Shown in pieces: positions 1-8,950 of a DNA stretch of 64,000 nt. Source of the DNA: Reyranella humidisoli (GTDB taxonomy: Bacteria; Pseudomonadota; Alphaproteobacteria; Reyranellales; Reyranellaceae); NCBI RefSeq assembly GCF_019039055.1, contig NZ_JAHOPB010000003.1, forward strand, positions 310,001-374,000. The letters are read 5' to 3'. The notes below the pieces were generated by a model. That model saw only the letters and a program-made list of their open reading frames with translations, did no database searches and was not told where the DNA came from. Numbering within the stretch: position 1 is the stretch's first letter; each line of letters opens with the position of its first letter. A program made the position numbers and the translations under genes.

Positions 1-885
1 TATACGCCGCAGGAGACCTTCACCCTCACCGAGACCGGAGTCGCTTCGTGGTACGGGCCGGGCTTCCACGGCAAGTCGACGGCCAATGGCGAGCGCTACG
101 ACCAGGCCGACCGCACGGCCGCCCATCGCACGCTGCAGATGCCGGCGGTGGTGCGGGTCACCAACCTCGACAACGGCCTGAGCACGGTCGTCCGCGTCAA
201 CGATCGTGGCCCGTTCGCACGCAGCCGCGTGATCGACCTGTCGCGCACGGCGGCGCAGGAAATCGACATGATCGGCAAGGGCACGGCGCGGGTCCGCATC
301 GACCAGCTCTCGACCGAGAGCACGACGGTGAAGGAGATCGCCCTGGGTGGCGGCGGTCCTGCCGAGCAGCAGCAGGCGCTGGCCCAGCTCGCGAGCGGCA
401 AGCGCGCGCCCGCCGCCTCACCGGCTCCCGCGCCAGCGCCCGTACCGGCCGCTCCACCGCCGCAGGTCATGGTCGCCCAGCAGGCGGCCTACGAACCGCC
501 GCCTGCGCCGCCGGCTCCCGCACAGACCGTGCAGGCGAGCCCACCGCGCGGAAACGGCACGCCGTTTCCCGCGCCCCAGTCGGCCTCGGGCGCGGTGCCG
601 CCGACCATCGCCTCGCTCTCGACTGCGGCGCCCGCGCCCCAACCCGCGTCCGGGGCCAGCGGCTTCTTCGTGCAGGTCGGCGCCTTCTCGACGCAGGAGA
701 ATGCCGAGCGCCAGCGCGGCGCCGTCCGCAGCTACGGCAATCCCGAGGTTTCGCAGCGGTCCGCCAACGGACGCGATGTTTATCGCGTGCGGCTGGGGCC
801 CTATACCACTTCCGATGCGGCCGGCATTGTCGCCGACCGGCTCAAGCGTTCAGGCTATGGGGATGCCCGTGTCGTTGCTGACTGA
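1..885 (+). CDS. rlpA: RlpA-type septal ring lytic transglycosylase, 5' end outside window
   Basis: The reading frame is open from base 1, so the N-terminus and signal peptide lie upstream; 294 residues are visible. The visible part begins with the double-psi beta-barrel (GVASWYG, TANGE, then VNDRGPF), continues through a long Pro/Ala-rich linker, and ends in a SPOR domain of about 75 residues (FFVQVGAFST to the C-terminus). RlpA enzymes cleave glycan strands lacking stem peptides at the division septum, and SPOR domains bind such denuded glycan. The gene overlaps the start of the following D,D-carboxypeptidase gene by about 20 bases, so both act on peptidoglycan and are probably co-translated. 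Confidence 0.93.
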   Translation, partial: YTPQETFTLTETGVASWYGPGFHGKSTANGERYDQADRTAAHRTLQMPAVVRVTNLDNGLSTVVRVNDRGPFARSRVIDLSRTAAQEIDMIGKGTARVRIDQLSTESTTVKEIALGGGGPAEQQQALAQLASGKRAPAASPAPAPAPVPAAPPPQVMVAQQAAYEPPPAPPAPAQTVQASPPRGNGTPFPAPQSASGAVPPTIASLSTAAPAPQPASGASGFFVQVGAFSTQENAERQRGAVRSYGNPEVSQRSANGRDVYRVRLGPYTTSDAAGIVADRLKRSGYGDARVVAD

Positions 886-2164
886 TCTGCGCGCCCTCGT
901 CGCGATGCTGGCCGTCGCCAGTTTCGCGGGTCTCCCGGCGGTGGTCCATGCCCAGCAGGATCCGCCTAAGCGGCCGGCCCAGCAGCAGAAGCCGCCGGCC
1001 AAGCCCAAGCCGCCCGCCGCGACGCCGAAGGCGGCCGCACCGGCCGCCGCCGCCCCAGCCGCCCTTAAGGTCGAGCAGCTACCACCCTCGCAGGTCGGCA
1101 TCGGCACGCTGGCGCGCCACGCCTTCATGGTCGATCCGCAGACCTCGACGGTGCTCCTGTTCAAGGACGCCGAGACGCCGATGCCGCCGTCGTCGATGTC
1201 GAAGATGATGACCATCTTCATCCTCTTCGACGAACTGGCGGCCGGCCGGCTGAAGCTCGACACGCGTTTCCGCGTCAGCGAGAAGGCGCGCAACATGGGC
1301 GGCTCGCGCATGTTCCTCGAACTGGGCAGCGAGGCCACGGTCGAGGACCTGATCAAGGGCATCATCATCCTGTCGGGCAACGATGCCTGCGTCGTGGTGG
1401 CCGAGGGACTGGCCGGTTCGGAGGAGGCTTTCGCCGAGCGCATGAACAAGCGCGCGAGAGAGATCGGCATGACGCGGACGGTGTTCAAGAATTCGTCGGG
1501 CTGGCCGGCCGAAGGCCAGTACACGACGGCGCGCGATCTCGCGGTGCTGGGCTGGCGGTCGATCGACGACTACCCGCAGTACTACAAGTACTATGCGGAG
1601 ACGAATTGGACCTACAACAACATCCGCCAGGAGAACCGCAACCGGCTGCTCAAGACCGTGGCGGGCACCGACGGTCTCAAGACGGGACACACCGAGGAGG
1701 GGGGCTACGGCCAGACCACGTCGGCGGTGCGCGACGGACGCCGCCTGATCCTGGTGGTCAACGGCCTTGCCTCGATGGCCGAGCGCGCGCAGGAAACCGC
1801 GCGCCTGATGGAGTGGGGCTATCGCGAATCGACCAACACGACGGTGTTCCGGGCCGGCGACACGGTGGTCGAGGCGCCGGTCTGGCTGGGCGCGCAGGAC
1901 AAGGTGCCGTTGGTCATCCCGAAGGCCGTGCAGATCACGATGCCGACCGGCCAGACCGCCTCGCCGCGCGTCGTTGCGCGCTTCGACGGTCCGATCTCGG
2001 CCCCGATCGTCAAGGGCACGAAGCTCGGCACCGCGGTCGTCACGCTGCCCGACAACCGAACGGTGGAGTATCCGCTCGAGGCCGGCGCCGACGTGGCCCG
2101 CATGGGCGTGTTCGGCCGCGTCGCCACGATGATCCAGCACTACATGTTCGGCTGGCTGTCGTGA
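863..2164 (+). CDS. D-alanyl-D-alanine carboxypeptidase (PBP5/6 family)
   Basis: This is a 433-residue periplasmic serine carboxypeptidase that trims the terminal D-Ala of peptidoglycan pentapeptides. All three penicillin-binding motifs are present: SMSK at about 111-114 with the nucleophilic serine, SGN at about 171-173 and KTG at about 273-275. The first 30 residues look like a signal peptide ending in VVHAQ, followed by a Pro/Lys/Ala-rich linker of about 40 residues. A C-terminal domain of about 100 residues fits the PBP5 C-terminal beta domain. The start could also be the ATG six bases upstream at 857. It lies in the rlpA-dac-tmk-holB order, and its TGA overlaps the GTG start of tmk. Confidence 0.95.
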   Translation: MPVSLLTDLRALVAMLAVASFAGLPAVVHAQQDPPKRPAQQQKPPAKPKPPAATPKAAAPAAAAPAALKVEQLPPSQVGIGTLARHAFMVDPQTSTVLLFKDAETPMPPSSMSKMMTIFILFDELAAGRLKLDTRFRVSEKARNMGGSRMFLELGSEATVEDLIKGIIILSGNDACVVVAEGLAGSEEAFAERMNKRAREIGMTRTVFKNSSGWPAEGQYTTARDLAVLGWRSIDDYPQYYKYYAETNWTYNNIRQENRNRLLKTVAGTDGLKTGHTEEGGYGQTTSAVRDGRRLILVVNGLASMAERAQETARLMEWGYRESTNTTVFRAGDTVVEAPVWLGAQDKVPLVIPKAVQITMPTGQTASPRVVARFDGPISAPIVKGTKLGTAVVTLPDNRTVEYPLEAGADVARMGVFGRVATMIQHYMFGWLS

Positions 2165-2799
2165 GCGATGACGCCGGCGGCCTCTTCATTACGCTGGAAG
2201 GCGGAGAAGGGGCCGGCAAGTCGACCCAGGTCGCCCGCCTCAAGGCGCTGATCGAGACGCGCGGACACAAGTGCATCGCCACGCGCGAGCCTGGCGGCGC
2301 GCCGGGCGCCGAGATGATCCGCAAGCTGCTGGTCGAGGGACCGGCCGAGCGCTGGGACGGTGTGACCGAGGCGCTGCTGCACTTCGCGGCGCGCCGCGAG
2401 CATCTGCGCACGACGGTTCTGCCCGCCATCGGGCAAGGCACCTGGGTCGTCTCCGACCGCTTCGCCGACTCCACCATGGCCTATCAGGGCTACGGCCACG
2501 GCATCGACCGCGCGATGCTGGGCACGCTCTACGACGTGGCCGTCGGCGACTTCCGGCCCGACCTGACGCTGATCCTCGACCTGCCGGTCGAGACCGGGCT
2601 GCAGCGTGCTGCGTCTCGCCGCGGCACCGAGACACGCTATGAATCGCTGCCGCGGGAATTCCACGAGCGCGTGCGCAAGGGTTTCCTCGACATCGCCGAA
2701 GCCGATCCCGCGCGCTGCGCCGTGATCGACGCGACGGCCGGCATTGACGACATCGCGCGCGCGATCGAGGCGGCGCTCGACAAGCATCTCGGGGCCTGA
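2161..2799 (+). CDS. tmk: Thymidylate kinase
   Basis: The 212-residue enzyme phosphorylates dTMP to dTDP with ATP in dTTP synthesis. The P-loop GGEGAGKS is at 14-21, a DRF motif at 99-101, and a LID-like RRGTETRYE segment lies near residue 155. Length and order fit the bacterial family. The start is a GTG whose last two bases form part of the preceding gene's TGA, so translation is probably coupled. The holB gene begins three bases after its stop, the usual tmk-holB pairing. Confidence 0.96.
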   Translation: MSDDAGGLFITLEGGEGAGKSTQVARLKALIETRGHKCIATREPGGAPGAEMIRKLLVEGPAERWDGVTEALLHFAARREHLRTTVLPAIGQGTWVVSDRFADSTMAYQGYGHGIDRAMLGTLYDVAVGDFRPDLTLILDLPVETGLQRAASRRGTETRYESLPREFHERVRKGFLDIAEADPARCAVIDATAGIDDIARAIEAALDKHLGA

Positions 2800-2802
2800 G
2801 CT

Positions 2803-3933
2803 GTGGCGCGAGGCAAGACGCCCTCGGATCCGGCCGAACTGGAAAAGCTCGAATGGCCATATGGCTGGCCGCCGCCGTGGCGCAACGACCGGCTTGTCGG
2901 CCACGACCAGGCCGAGAAGACGCTGCTGGCGGCGCAGAAGAGCGGGCGGCTGCACCATGCCTGGCTGATGACGGGCCCGCGCGGCATCGGCAAGGCCACG
3001 CTGGCCTGGCGCTTCGCGCGCTTCCTGCTGGCGGGCCAGGACCAGGGCGGGCTGTTCGGCGGTGGGCCCGAGAGCCTCGACGTGTCGCGCGACGCGCCGG
3101 GCCGTAATCTGATCGACGCGCGCTCGCATCCCGATCTCTTCCATCTGCGTCGCGCGCTCAATCACGACACCGGCCGCATTCGTGCCGAGATCGCCGTCGA
3201 CGACGTGCGCGGGCTCGGCGAGTTCATGCACATGACGCCGGCGATGGGAAAGTGGCGCGTTGCCATCGTCGACTCGGCCGACGAGATGAACCGCAACAGC
3301 GCCAATGCTGTGCTGAAGATCCTCGAGGAGCCGCCGCCCAACGCGGTGGTGCTGATCGTCTCCCACGCGCCGGGCCGCCTGCTGCCGACCATCCGCTCGC
3401 GTTGCCGCAGGCTGACGCTGCAGCCACTCAAGGACGATACGGTCGTGAAGCTGCTGGGCGATTATGCGCCGGAGACGAAAGACGAGGAGAGGAGGGCGCT
3501 GGCCCTTCTCGCCGAGGGCAGCATCGGCCGTGCGCTGGAACTGGCGGGTGCGGGCAGCCTCGAACTCTATCGCGAGATGGTCGAGGTGCTGGCGACCCTG
3601 CCCGACCTCGACATGCCGAGGCTGCACGCCTTCGCCGAGCGCTTCGCCAAGCGCGGCGAGGAGGCCAACGCCGACTGGCGCGCCCTGAACTACCTGTTCG
3701 ACGGCTGGCTCAAGGGGTTGGTGCGCCAGGCCGCGCTCACGACGGAAGCTGCAGCCGTCGTGCCGATGGAGGTGGGCCTCCGCGCGCGCCTGCTCGGCGC
3801 TGCGAGCGTCGATCGCTGGATGGACGCGTCAGACGAGGTCGGGCGGCTCTTTTCGCGCGCCGACGCGGTCAATCTCGACCGCAAGCAGACCGTGATGGGC
3901 AGCTTTCTGAAGCTCCAGGGTGCGGCGCGCTGA
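2803..3933 (+). CDS. holB: DNA polymerase III delta prime subunit
   Basis: The 376-residue clamp-loader AAA+ subunit opens the beta clamp together with delta and gamma/tau. The ATP-binding loop GPRGIGKA is at 58-65, followed by the Walker B-like VDSADEMN and an SRC sensor segment (TIRSRCRRL). The stretch after the first helix, where E. coli delta prime has four zinc-binding cysteines, contains none, so the zinc module appears to be absent or replaced. The start is GTG three bases after the tmk stop. A C-terminal helical collar fills the remaining 150 residues. Confidence 0.94.
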   Translation: MARGKTPSDPAELEKLEWPYGWPPPWRNDRLVGHDQAEKTLLAAQKSGRLHHAWLMTGPRGIGKATLAWRFARFLLAGQDQGGLFGGGPESLDVSRDAPGRNLIDARSHPDLFHLRRALNHDTGRIRAEIAVDDVRGLGEFMHMTPAMGKWRVAIVDSADEMNRNSANAVLKILEEPPPNAVVLIVSHAPGRLLPTIRSRCRRLTLQPLKDDTVVKLLGDYAPETKDEERRALALLAEGSIGRALELAGAGSLELYREMVEVLATLPDLDMPRLHAFAERFAKRGEEANADWRALNYLFDGWLKGLVRQAALTTEAAAVVPMEVGLRARLLGAASVDRWMDASDEVGRLFSRADAVNLDRKQTVMGSFLKLQGAAR

Positions 3934-4082
3934 GCCCGTCGACCGGGGCGAAGTCTTGATCCACGCGGATGGGCATGGGAAAAGACCGGCCATGTTGCCC
4001 CGGTCCGACATCAGAGACTCGCTGCCCTGCGAACGAATGCGGGCCTGAACGCGCTTGAGTCTCATTCCCCGGTAGGGGCGTC

Positions 4083-5714
4083 ATGTCAGTCCGGAGTTCA
4101 GTCGTCATGTCGGGCAACCGCACCTACTACGTCACCACGCCGATCTACTACGTCAACGACGTGCCCCACATCGGGCATGCCTACACGACGCTCGCCTGTG
4201 ACGTGCTCGCTCGCTTCAAGCGGCTCGACGGCTGTGACGTCCATTTCCTGACCGGGACCGACGAGCACGGCCAGAAGATCGAGACCGCCGCCGCCGCCGC
4301 GGGCCTGCCGCCGCAGGCCTTCACCGACAAGGTGAGCCAGTCGTTCCGCGACCTGATCGGCGTGATGAACTACAGCCCCGACAACTTCATCCGCACGACC
4401 GAGCCGCGCCACTACGCGGCCTGCCAGGCGCTGTGGAAGAAGCTGGTCGAGGCAGGCGACATCTACGAAGGCAAGTATGCCGGCTGGTACTCGGTGCGCG
4501 ACGAAACCTATTTCGTCGAGGGCGAGACCGAGGTCGGCGCCGACAACAAGCGTCGCGCCACCTCGACCGGCGCCGAGGTGCAGTGGGTCGAGGAGCCGTC
4601 GTATTTCTTCCGGCTCTCGGCCTGGGCCGACCGGCTGATCGAGTTCTACGAGAAGAACCCTTCGTTCATCGGTCCTGACAGCCGGCGCAACGAGGTGCTG
4701 AGCTTCGTGAAGGGCGGCCTGCAGGACCTCTCGGTGTCGCGCACCAGCTTCTCCTGGGGCATCCCGGTGCCCGGCGACGAGAAGCACATCATGTACGTGT
4801 GGCTGGACGCTCTCACCAACTACATCACCGAGTGCGGCTACCCCGACCAGACCAACCCGCTGTGGAAGTACTGGCCGGCCAACCTCCATATGGTCGGCAA
4901 GGACATCATCCGCTTCCATTGCGTGTTCTGGCCGGCCTTCCTGATGGCCGCGGACCTGCCGCCGCCGCAGCGCGTCTTCGCTCACGGCTGGTGGACCAAC
5001 GAAGGCCAGAAGATCTCGAAGTCGCTGGGCAACGTTATCGATCCCGTCGAGCTGGTGAAGACCTACGGGCTCGACCAGGTGCGCTACTTCCTGTTGCGCG
5101 AGGTACCGTTCGGCAACGACGGCGACTTCTCGCGCCGCGCCCTGATCGGCCGCATGAACGCCGACCTCGCCAACGCCTACGGCAATCTCTGCCAGCGCGT
5201 GCTGTCGATCGTCGCCAAGAACTGCGGCGAGCAGGTTCCGCCCAGGGGTGACCTGGTCGACGCCGACACCGCGCTGCTCGACCGCGCGCGCGGGCTGCTG
5301 GCCATCGTGCGCGCCGAGCTCGACGAGCAGGCCTTCCACAAGGCGCTGACCTCGATCTGGGAAGTGATCGCCGACGCCAACCGCTATGTCGACGCGCAGG
5401 CGCCGTGGGCGCTGGCCAAGACCGATCCGGTGCGGCGCGACATGGTCCTGTGGGTGCTGGCCGAGACCATCCGGCGCGTCACCCTGCTGGTGCAGCCCTT
5501 CATGCCCGACTCGACGGCGAGGATCCTGGACCAGCTCGCTGTGCCGCCCGAGAAGCGCGTCTTTGCGGCCTTCGACCAGGAGCTGGTCTCCGGCACGGCT
5601 CTGCCGCCGCCGCAGGGCGTCTTCCCGCGCTTCATCGAGCCGGCGGCGCCCGCCGCGCCGGCCAAACCCGCTAAGGCTCCCAAGGCACCGAAGCAGCCGA
5701 AGGTCGCCGGCTGA
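4083..5714 (+). CDS. metG: Methionyl-tRNA synthetase
   Basis: This class I aminoacyl-tRNA synthetase charges tRNA-Met. The HIGH signature is PHIGH at 28-32 and the KMSKS loop is KISKS at 310-314. The zinc-knuckle region has no cysteine cluster, as in the short, zinc-free alphaproteobacterial type, and there is no C-terminal EMAPII-like dimerization domain. The last 25 residues are a low-complexity Ala/Pro/Lys tail. The ATG at 4107 (MSGNRTYY) is an equally plausible start giving 535 residues; the one chosen has a better Shine-Dalgarno-like sequence, taggggc. A 149-base spacer separates it from holB. Confidence 0.95.
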   Translation: MSVRSSVVMSGNRTYYVTTPIYYVNDVPHIGHAYTTLACDVLARFKRLDGCDVHFLTGTDEHGQKIETAAAAAGLPPQAFTDKVSQSFRDLIGVMNYSPDNFIRTTEPRHYAACQALWKKLVEAGDIYEGKYAGWYSVRDETYFVEGETEVGADNKRRATSTGAEVQWVEEPSYFFRLSAWADRLIEFYEKNPSFIGPDSRRNEVLSFVKGGLQDLSVSRTSFSWGIPVPGDEKHIMYVWLDALTNYITECGYPDQTNPLWKYWPANLHMVGKDIIRFHCVFWPAFLMAADLPPPQRVFAHGWWTNEGQKISKSLGNVIDPVELVKTYGLDQVRYFLLREVPFGNDGDFSRRALIGRMNADLANAYGNLCQRVLSIVAKNCGEQVPPRGDLVDADTALLDRARGLLAIVRAELDEQAFHKALTSIWEVIADANRYVDAQAPWALAKTDPVRRDMVLWVLAETIRRVTLLVQPFMPDSTARILDQLAVPPEKRVFAAFDQELVSGTALPPPQGVFPRFIEPAAPAAPAKPAKAPKAPKQPKVAG

Positions 5715-5715
5715 C

Positions 5716-6504
5716 ATGCTGATCGACAGCCACTGCCATCTCGACTTCCCGGAGCTGACCTCCGACGAGAGCGGCGTGCTGGCCCGCGCCCGTACGGCGG
5801 GCGTGGGCGGCATGCTGACCATCGGCACGCGGCTCGACCAGTTCGAGCGGGTGAGGGCGATCGCCGAGCGGCACGACAATATCTGGTGCTCGGTCGGCGT
5901 CCATCCGCACGAGGCGAAGGAGGAGGGGCAACGCACCCCCGACCGGCTGATCGAAGCTGCCCGCCATCCCAAGGTGGTCGGCATCGGCGAGACCGGCCTC
6001 GACTTCTTCTACGAGCACAGCCCGCGTGCCGAGCAGGCCGAGAGCTTCCGCGCGCATATTGCGGCAGCGCGCCAGACCGGCCTGCCGCTGATCGTCCATA
6101 CGCGCGACGCCGACGCCGAGACCGGCGACATCCTGGAGGAGGAATACGCCAAGGGTGCCTTTCCCGGCCTGATCCACTGTTTCAGCTCGGGCCGCTCCGT
6201 CGCCGAGCGCGCGATGGCGATGGGTCTCTACGTGTCGATCTCGGGCATCGTGACCTTCAAGGCCGCCGAGGATCTGCGCACCATCGTGCGCGACCTGCCG
6301 CTGGACCGGCTGCTGGTCGAGACCGACGCTCCGTACCTCGCGCCGATCCCCAAGCGCGGCAAGACCAATGAGCCGGCCTTTGTCGCCCACACGGCCGCCA
6401 AGGTTGCCGAACTGAAGGGCGTCAGCCTGGCCGAACTGGAGGCCGCGACGACCGACAATTTCTTCCGGCTGTTCACCAAGGCGGAGCGTTCCCGGTGCGT
6501 GTGA
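5716..6504 (+). CDS. TatD-family metal-dependent hydrolase (putative DNase)
   Basis: The 262-residue TIM-barrel hydrolase has the N-terminal metal motif HCH at 6-8. Other conserved blocks are GIGETGLDF, IVHTRDAD, LIHCFSSG and the C-terminal LLVETDAPYLAP. TatD proteins are magnesium-dependent nucleases acting on DNA; the true substrate of many members is unsettled. The ATG lies two bases after the metG stop, and the 3' end overlaps the next gene by ten bases, so metG-tatD-MBL form one transcription unit as in many alphaproteobacteria. Confidence 0.92.
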   Translation: MLIDSHCHLDFPELTSDESGVLARARTAGVGGMLTIGTRLDQFERVRAIAERHDNIWCSVGVHPHEAKEEGQRTPDRLIEAARHPKVVGIGETGLDFFYEHSPRAEQAESFRAHIAAARQTGLPLIVHTRDADAETGDILEEEYAKGAFPGLIHCFSSGRSVAERAMAMGLYVSISGIVTFKAAEDLRTIVRDLPLDRLLVETDAPYLAPIPKRGKTNEPAFVAHTAAKVAELKGVSLAELEAATTDNFFRLFTKAERSRCV

Positions 6505-7265
6505 CCATCCTGGGCTGCGGCACCTCCGCGGGCGTTCCGCGGCCAGGCGGCAAGGGCGGGAAGGGCGAGTGGGGGGCGGCCAACCCGGGCAACCCGCGCA
6601 ACCGGCGCCGGCGCTGCTCGATCCTCGTCCAGGACCAGGGCCAGACGGTGCTGGTCGACACCTCGCCCGACGTCCGCAGCCAGCTCCTCGACGCCGAGGT
6701 CGAGCGGGTCGACGCGGTGATCTGGACCCACGACCATGCCGATCAGGTCCACGGTATCGACGACCTGCGGCCTTATGCGCTGCGCCAGGGCCAGATCGAA
6801 TCGTGGTCGGATGCGCGCACCCATGCGGTGCTGCTCCGGCGGTTCGGCTACTGTTTCCAGGCCGAGGGCTCGGGATTCTACAATCCGATCTATCAGCATA
6901 CGGTGATCGAGGGCCCCTTCACGGCCGCCGGCCTTCCCGTTGTGCCGTTCCTCCAGGATCACGGCACCATCCCGTCGTTGGGCTTCCGCTTTGGCGGTTT
7001 GGGATACGCCAACGACGTGGTGGCGCTGCCGGAGGAATCGCTGGCGCTGCTGGAGGGCGTCGAGGTGCTGATCGTCGACGCCATGCGCTACCGGCCGCAC
7101 CCGACGCATGCCCATCTCGACCGGGCGCTGGAATGGATCGAACGGCTGAAGCCGCGCCGGGCCTTCTTGACCAACATGCATGTCGATATGGACTATGCGG
7201 AAGTCGACCGGACGACGCCGGACCACGTGACGCCTTGCCATGACGGTCTCCAGATCGATCTCTAG
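6495..7265 (+). CDS. MBL-fold metallohydrolase (PhnP-like)
   Basis: The 256-residue beta-lactamase-fold protein carries the metal motif THDHADQVHG with H79, H81 and D83, and begins with the strand MRVTILGCGTSAGVPRP. This N-terminal GCG-TS-GVP pattern is typical of the PhnP/YcbX-like phosphodiesterase group that includes cyclic-phosphate phosphodiesterases. No phosphonate genes are nearby, so the substrate is unknown. The start is GTG and overlaps the tatD end by ten bases. Confidence 0.85.
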   Translation: MRVTILGCGTSAGVPRPGGKGGKGEWGAANPGNPRNRRRRCSILVQDQGQTVLVDTSPDVRSQLLDAEVERVDAVIWTHDHADQVHGIDDLRPYALRQGQIESWSDARTHAVLLRRFGYCFQAEGSGFYNPIYQHTVIEGPFTAAGLPVVPFLQDHGTIPSLGFRFGGLGYANDVVALPEESLALLEGVEVLIVDAMRYRPHPTHAHLDRALEWIERLKPRRAFLTNMHVDMDYAEVDRTTPDHVTPCHDGLQIDL

Positions 7266-7349
7266 GGTGAAGAATTGTTATATTCCAGATGGATATCGGA
7301 CGATTCTCACCTGACGCGCGAGCGGAAACGAAAGGAGTCCGGACGCCGG

Positions 7350-8006
7350 ATGTTCCTGACGGTCGCCGTAGCGCTCGGCCTGGCCCCGCTGGCGGCTCCG
7401 TTCGCGGCCCTGGCGGCTGACCGGCTGGATGCTGGCGGGCTCACGTTTCGGGATTTCGGCACGCCTGACAACGGCTCGAGCTACACCCGCGGCGAGCAGA
7501 GCATCGGCGGCGGCACCAGCCAGAGTTTCACCCGCGTCCTCGGCATCGACCAGGCCAGCCAGGCCGTCCGGCTTCGGTTCGGCTCGGTGAAGGTCGAACT
7601 GCTGCTGCCGATGGGTTGGCAGGCGAACGAGGATGAGGAGCGGGGCATCGCCTACACGCTCGACAAGCGCATCCGGCTGATCGTCTGGCGGGTCGACTTC
7701 GCCTATGAGGGCGTCAAGGACGCGGAGCACTACACCGCCACCAAGACCGGCTCGATGAAGGCCCGCCGGCCGGGTGTCCAGGCGCAGGCCCGCAAACTCG
7801 GGGACGGCAGCTTCGTGATCGTCTACGAGAACGTGCCCAAGGGACCGACGGACAGCGGTCCGCGCACCGTATTCGACCTGGTCGTGCCCAATCCGCGGAA
7901 CCCCAAGGTCGGCGTCCTGGTGACGCTCGGCATGCCGGCCAACGAGGCGAGCCGCGGCCTGCAACTCCTGGCGTTGATAACGCAGAACATGCGGATAGAC
8001 TGGTAG
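7350..8006 (+). CDS. Secreted protein of unknown function
   Basis: The 218-residue protein starts with a clear signal peptide (MFLTVAVALG, cleavage near ALAAD). I do not recognise a family. The mature part is rich in beta strands, has no cysteine, and repeats short hydrophobic stretches such as VRLRFGSVKVELLLP. The ATG has an AAGGAG sequence about 12 bases upstream and was preferred over the in-frame TTG at 7275, which would put 25 charged residues before the signal peptide. It is followed by an extremely AT-rich spacer. Confidence 0.7.
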   Translation: MFLTVAVALGLAPLAAPFAALAADRLDAGGLTFRDFGTPDNGSSYTRGEQSIGGGTSQSFTRVLGIDQASQAVRLRFGSVKVELLLPMGWQANEDEERGIAYTLDKRIRLIVWRVDFAYEGVKDAEHYTATKTGSMKARRPGVQAQARKLGDGSFVIVYENVPKGPTDSGPRTVFDLVVPNPRNPKVGVLVTLGMPANEASRGLQLLALITQNMRIDW

Positions 8007-8010
8007 AGCC

Positions 8011-8062
8011 ATGTATATTATAGATAGTCTATATTTGTCATAATATATATTATACGATAATT
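8011..8062. promoter_or_regulatory. AT-rich palindromic island upstream of mazG
   Basis: These 52 bases hold only about nine G or C residues in an otherwise strongly GC-rich region. They contain an inverted repeat tataga-tag-tctata at 8019-8033 and a perfect 14-base palindrome, ataatatatattat, at 8040-8053. TTGTCA at 8035-8040 and GATAAT at 8056-8061 resemble -35 and -10 boxes but are only 15 bases apart. It may be the mazG promoter, a protein-binding site or a DNA-melting element. Confidence 0.45.
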
Positions 8063-8080
8063 GGGAATGAGTCCGACGCC

Positions 8081-8929
8081 ATGACTTCAGGCAAACCCAC
8101 CCCGGAATCCCTGCCCAAGGAACCGCTGCCGCGGCTGCTCGCGGTGATGGCCTGGCTGCGCGACCGCCAGCATGGTTGCCCCTGGGACATCGACCAGACC
8201 TTTCGCACCATCGCGCCGTACACGATCGAGGAAGCCTACGAGGTCGCCGACGCCATCGAGCGAGACGACCTCCCGGCGCTCAAGGAAGAACTCGGCGACC
8301 TGCTGCTCCAGGTCGTCTATCACAGCCAGATCGCCAGCGAGGCCAAGGCGTTCGGCTTCGACGACGTGGCGGCCGCGATCGCAGACAAGATGGTCGATCG
8401 CCATCCACACGTCTTCGGCGACCTCGACATCAAGACCGCCGACGCCCAGACGGTATCCTGGGAGGCCCGCAAGGCCGCCGAACGGGCGGCCAAGGCCGCC
8501 AGCGACGGCAGCGCGGCGGCAGAGGCTTCGGCCGGCGCCCTCGATGGGGTGGCGCGCGCCCTTCCCGCCCTGATGCGCGCCGAGAAGATCCAGAAGCGTG
8601 CCGCCCGGGTCGGCTTCGACTGGGCCACGATCGGCCCGGTCATCGACAAGATCGAGGAAGAATTGCACGAGTTGCGCGCCGAGCTCGAGGCCGGAAAGGT
8701 CGAACAGGCCAAGGTCGCCGACGAACTGGGCGATGTCCTGTTCGCGGTCGCGAATCTTGCCCGGCACTGCAAGGTCGATCCCGAGGTCGCACTCCGGGCC
8801 ACTAACGACAAGTTCGAGAAGCGCTTCCGCCATATCGAGCGCCGGCTGGCCGAAGCTGGCCGCAAGCCGGCCGACGCCAGTCTCGAGGAAATGGAGACGC
8901 TCTGGCAGGAAGCCAAGTCGAAGGCTTGA
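8081..8929 (+). CDS. mazG: Nucleoside triphosphate pyrophosphohydrolase MazG
   Basis: The 282-residue house-cleaning enzyme hydrolyses NTPs or dNTPs to monophosphate and pyrophosphate. It has two MazG domains. The N-terminal one contains GCPWDIDQTF, EEAYEV and KEELGDLLLQ. The C-terminal one contains EEELHELRAEL and DELGDVLFAVANLARH, with the acidic residues that bind magnesium. An Ala-rich linker lies around residues 130-155. The chosen ATG is preceded by an AT-rich spacer. The gene converges with an inositol-phosphatase-like gene 13 bases away. Confidence 0.95.
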   Translation: MTSGKPTPESLPKEPLPRLLAVMAWLRDRQHGCPWDIDQTFRTIAPYTIEEAYEVADAIERDDLPALKEELGDLLLQVVYHSQIASEAKAFGFDDVAAAIADKMVDRHPHVFGDLDIKTADAQTVSWEARKAAERAAKAASDGSAAAEASAGALDGVARALPALMRAEKIQKRAARVGFDWATIGPVIDKIEEELHELRAELEAGKVEQAKVADELGDVLFAVANLARHCKVDPEVALRATNDKFEKRFRHIERRLAEAGRKPADASLEEMETLWQEAKSKA

Positions 8930-8930
8930 G

Positions 8931-8950
8931 CCTCGTGGGCGGCTACGAGG
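8931..8950. terminator. Possible bidirectional hairpin between convergent genes
   Basis: CCTCGT and ACGAGG form a 6-base stem around an 8-base loop between the mazG stop and the 3' end of the opposing gene. There is no T tract on either side, so termination is uncertain. Confidence 0.35.

Noticed and set aside
347..862. Long open frame continuing upstream of the carboxypeptidase start
   Set aside because: It is Arg/Pro/Ser-rich shadow of rlpA in another frame. The signal peptide and family similarity begin at about 863.
3934..4082. Riboswitch or tRNA ahead of metG
   Set aside because: No S-adenosylmethionine riboswitch core, T-box or tRNA cloverleaf could be drawn in this 149-base gap.
4098..5984. 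Long minus-strand open frame opposite metG
   Set aside because: It covers a clear methionyl-tRNA synthetase with both signature motifs; it is a high-GC antisense frame without recognisable domains.
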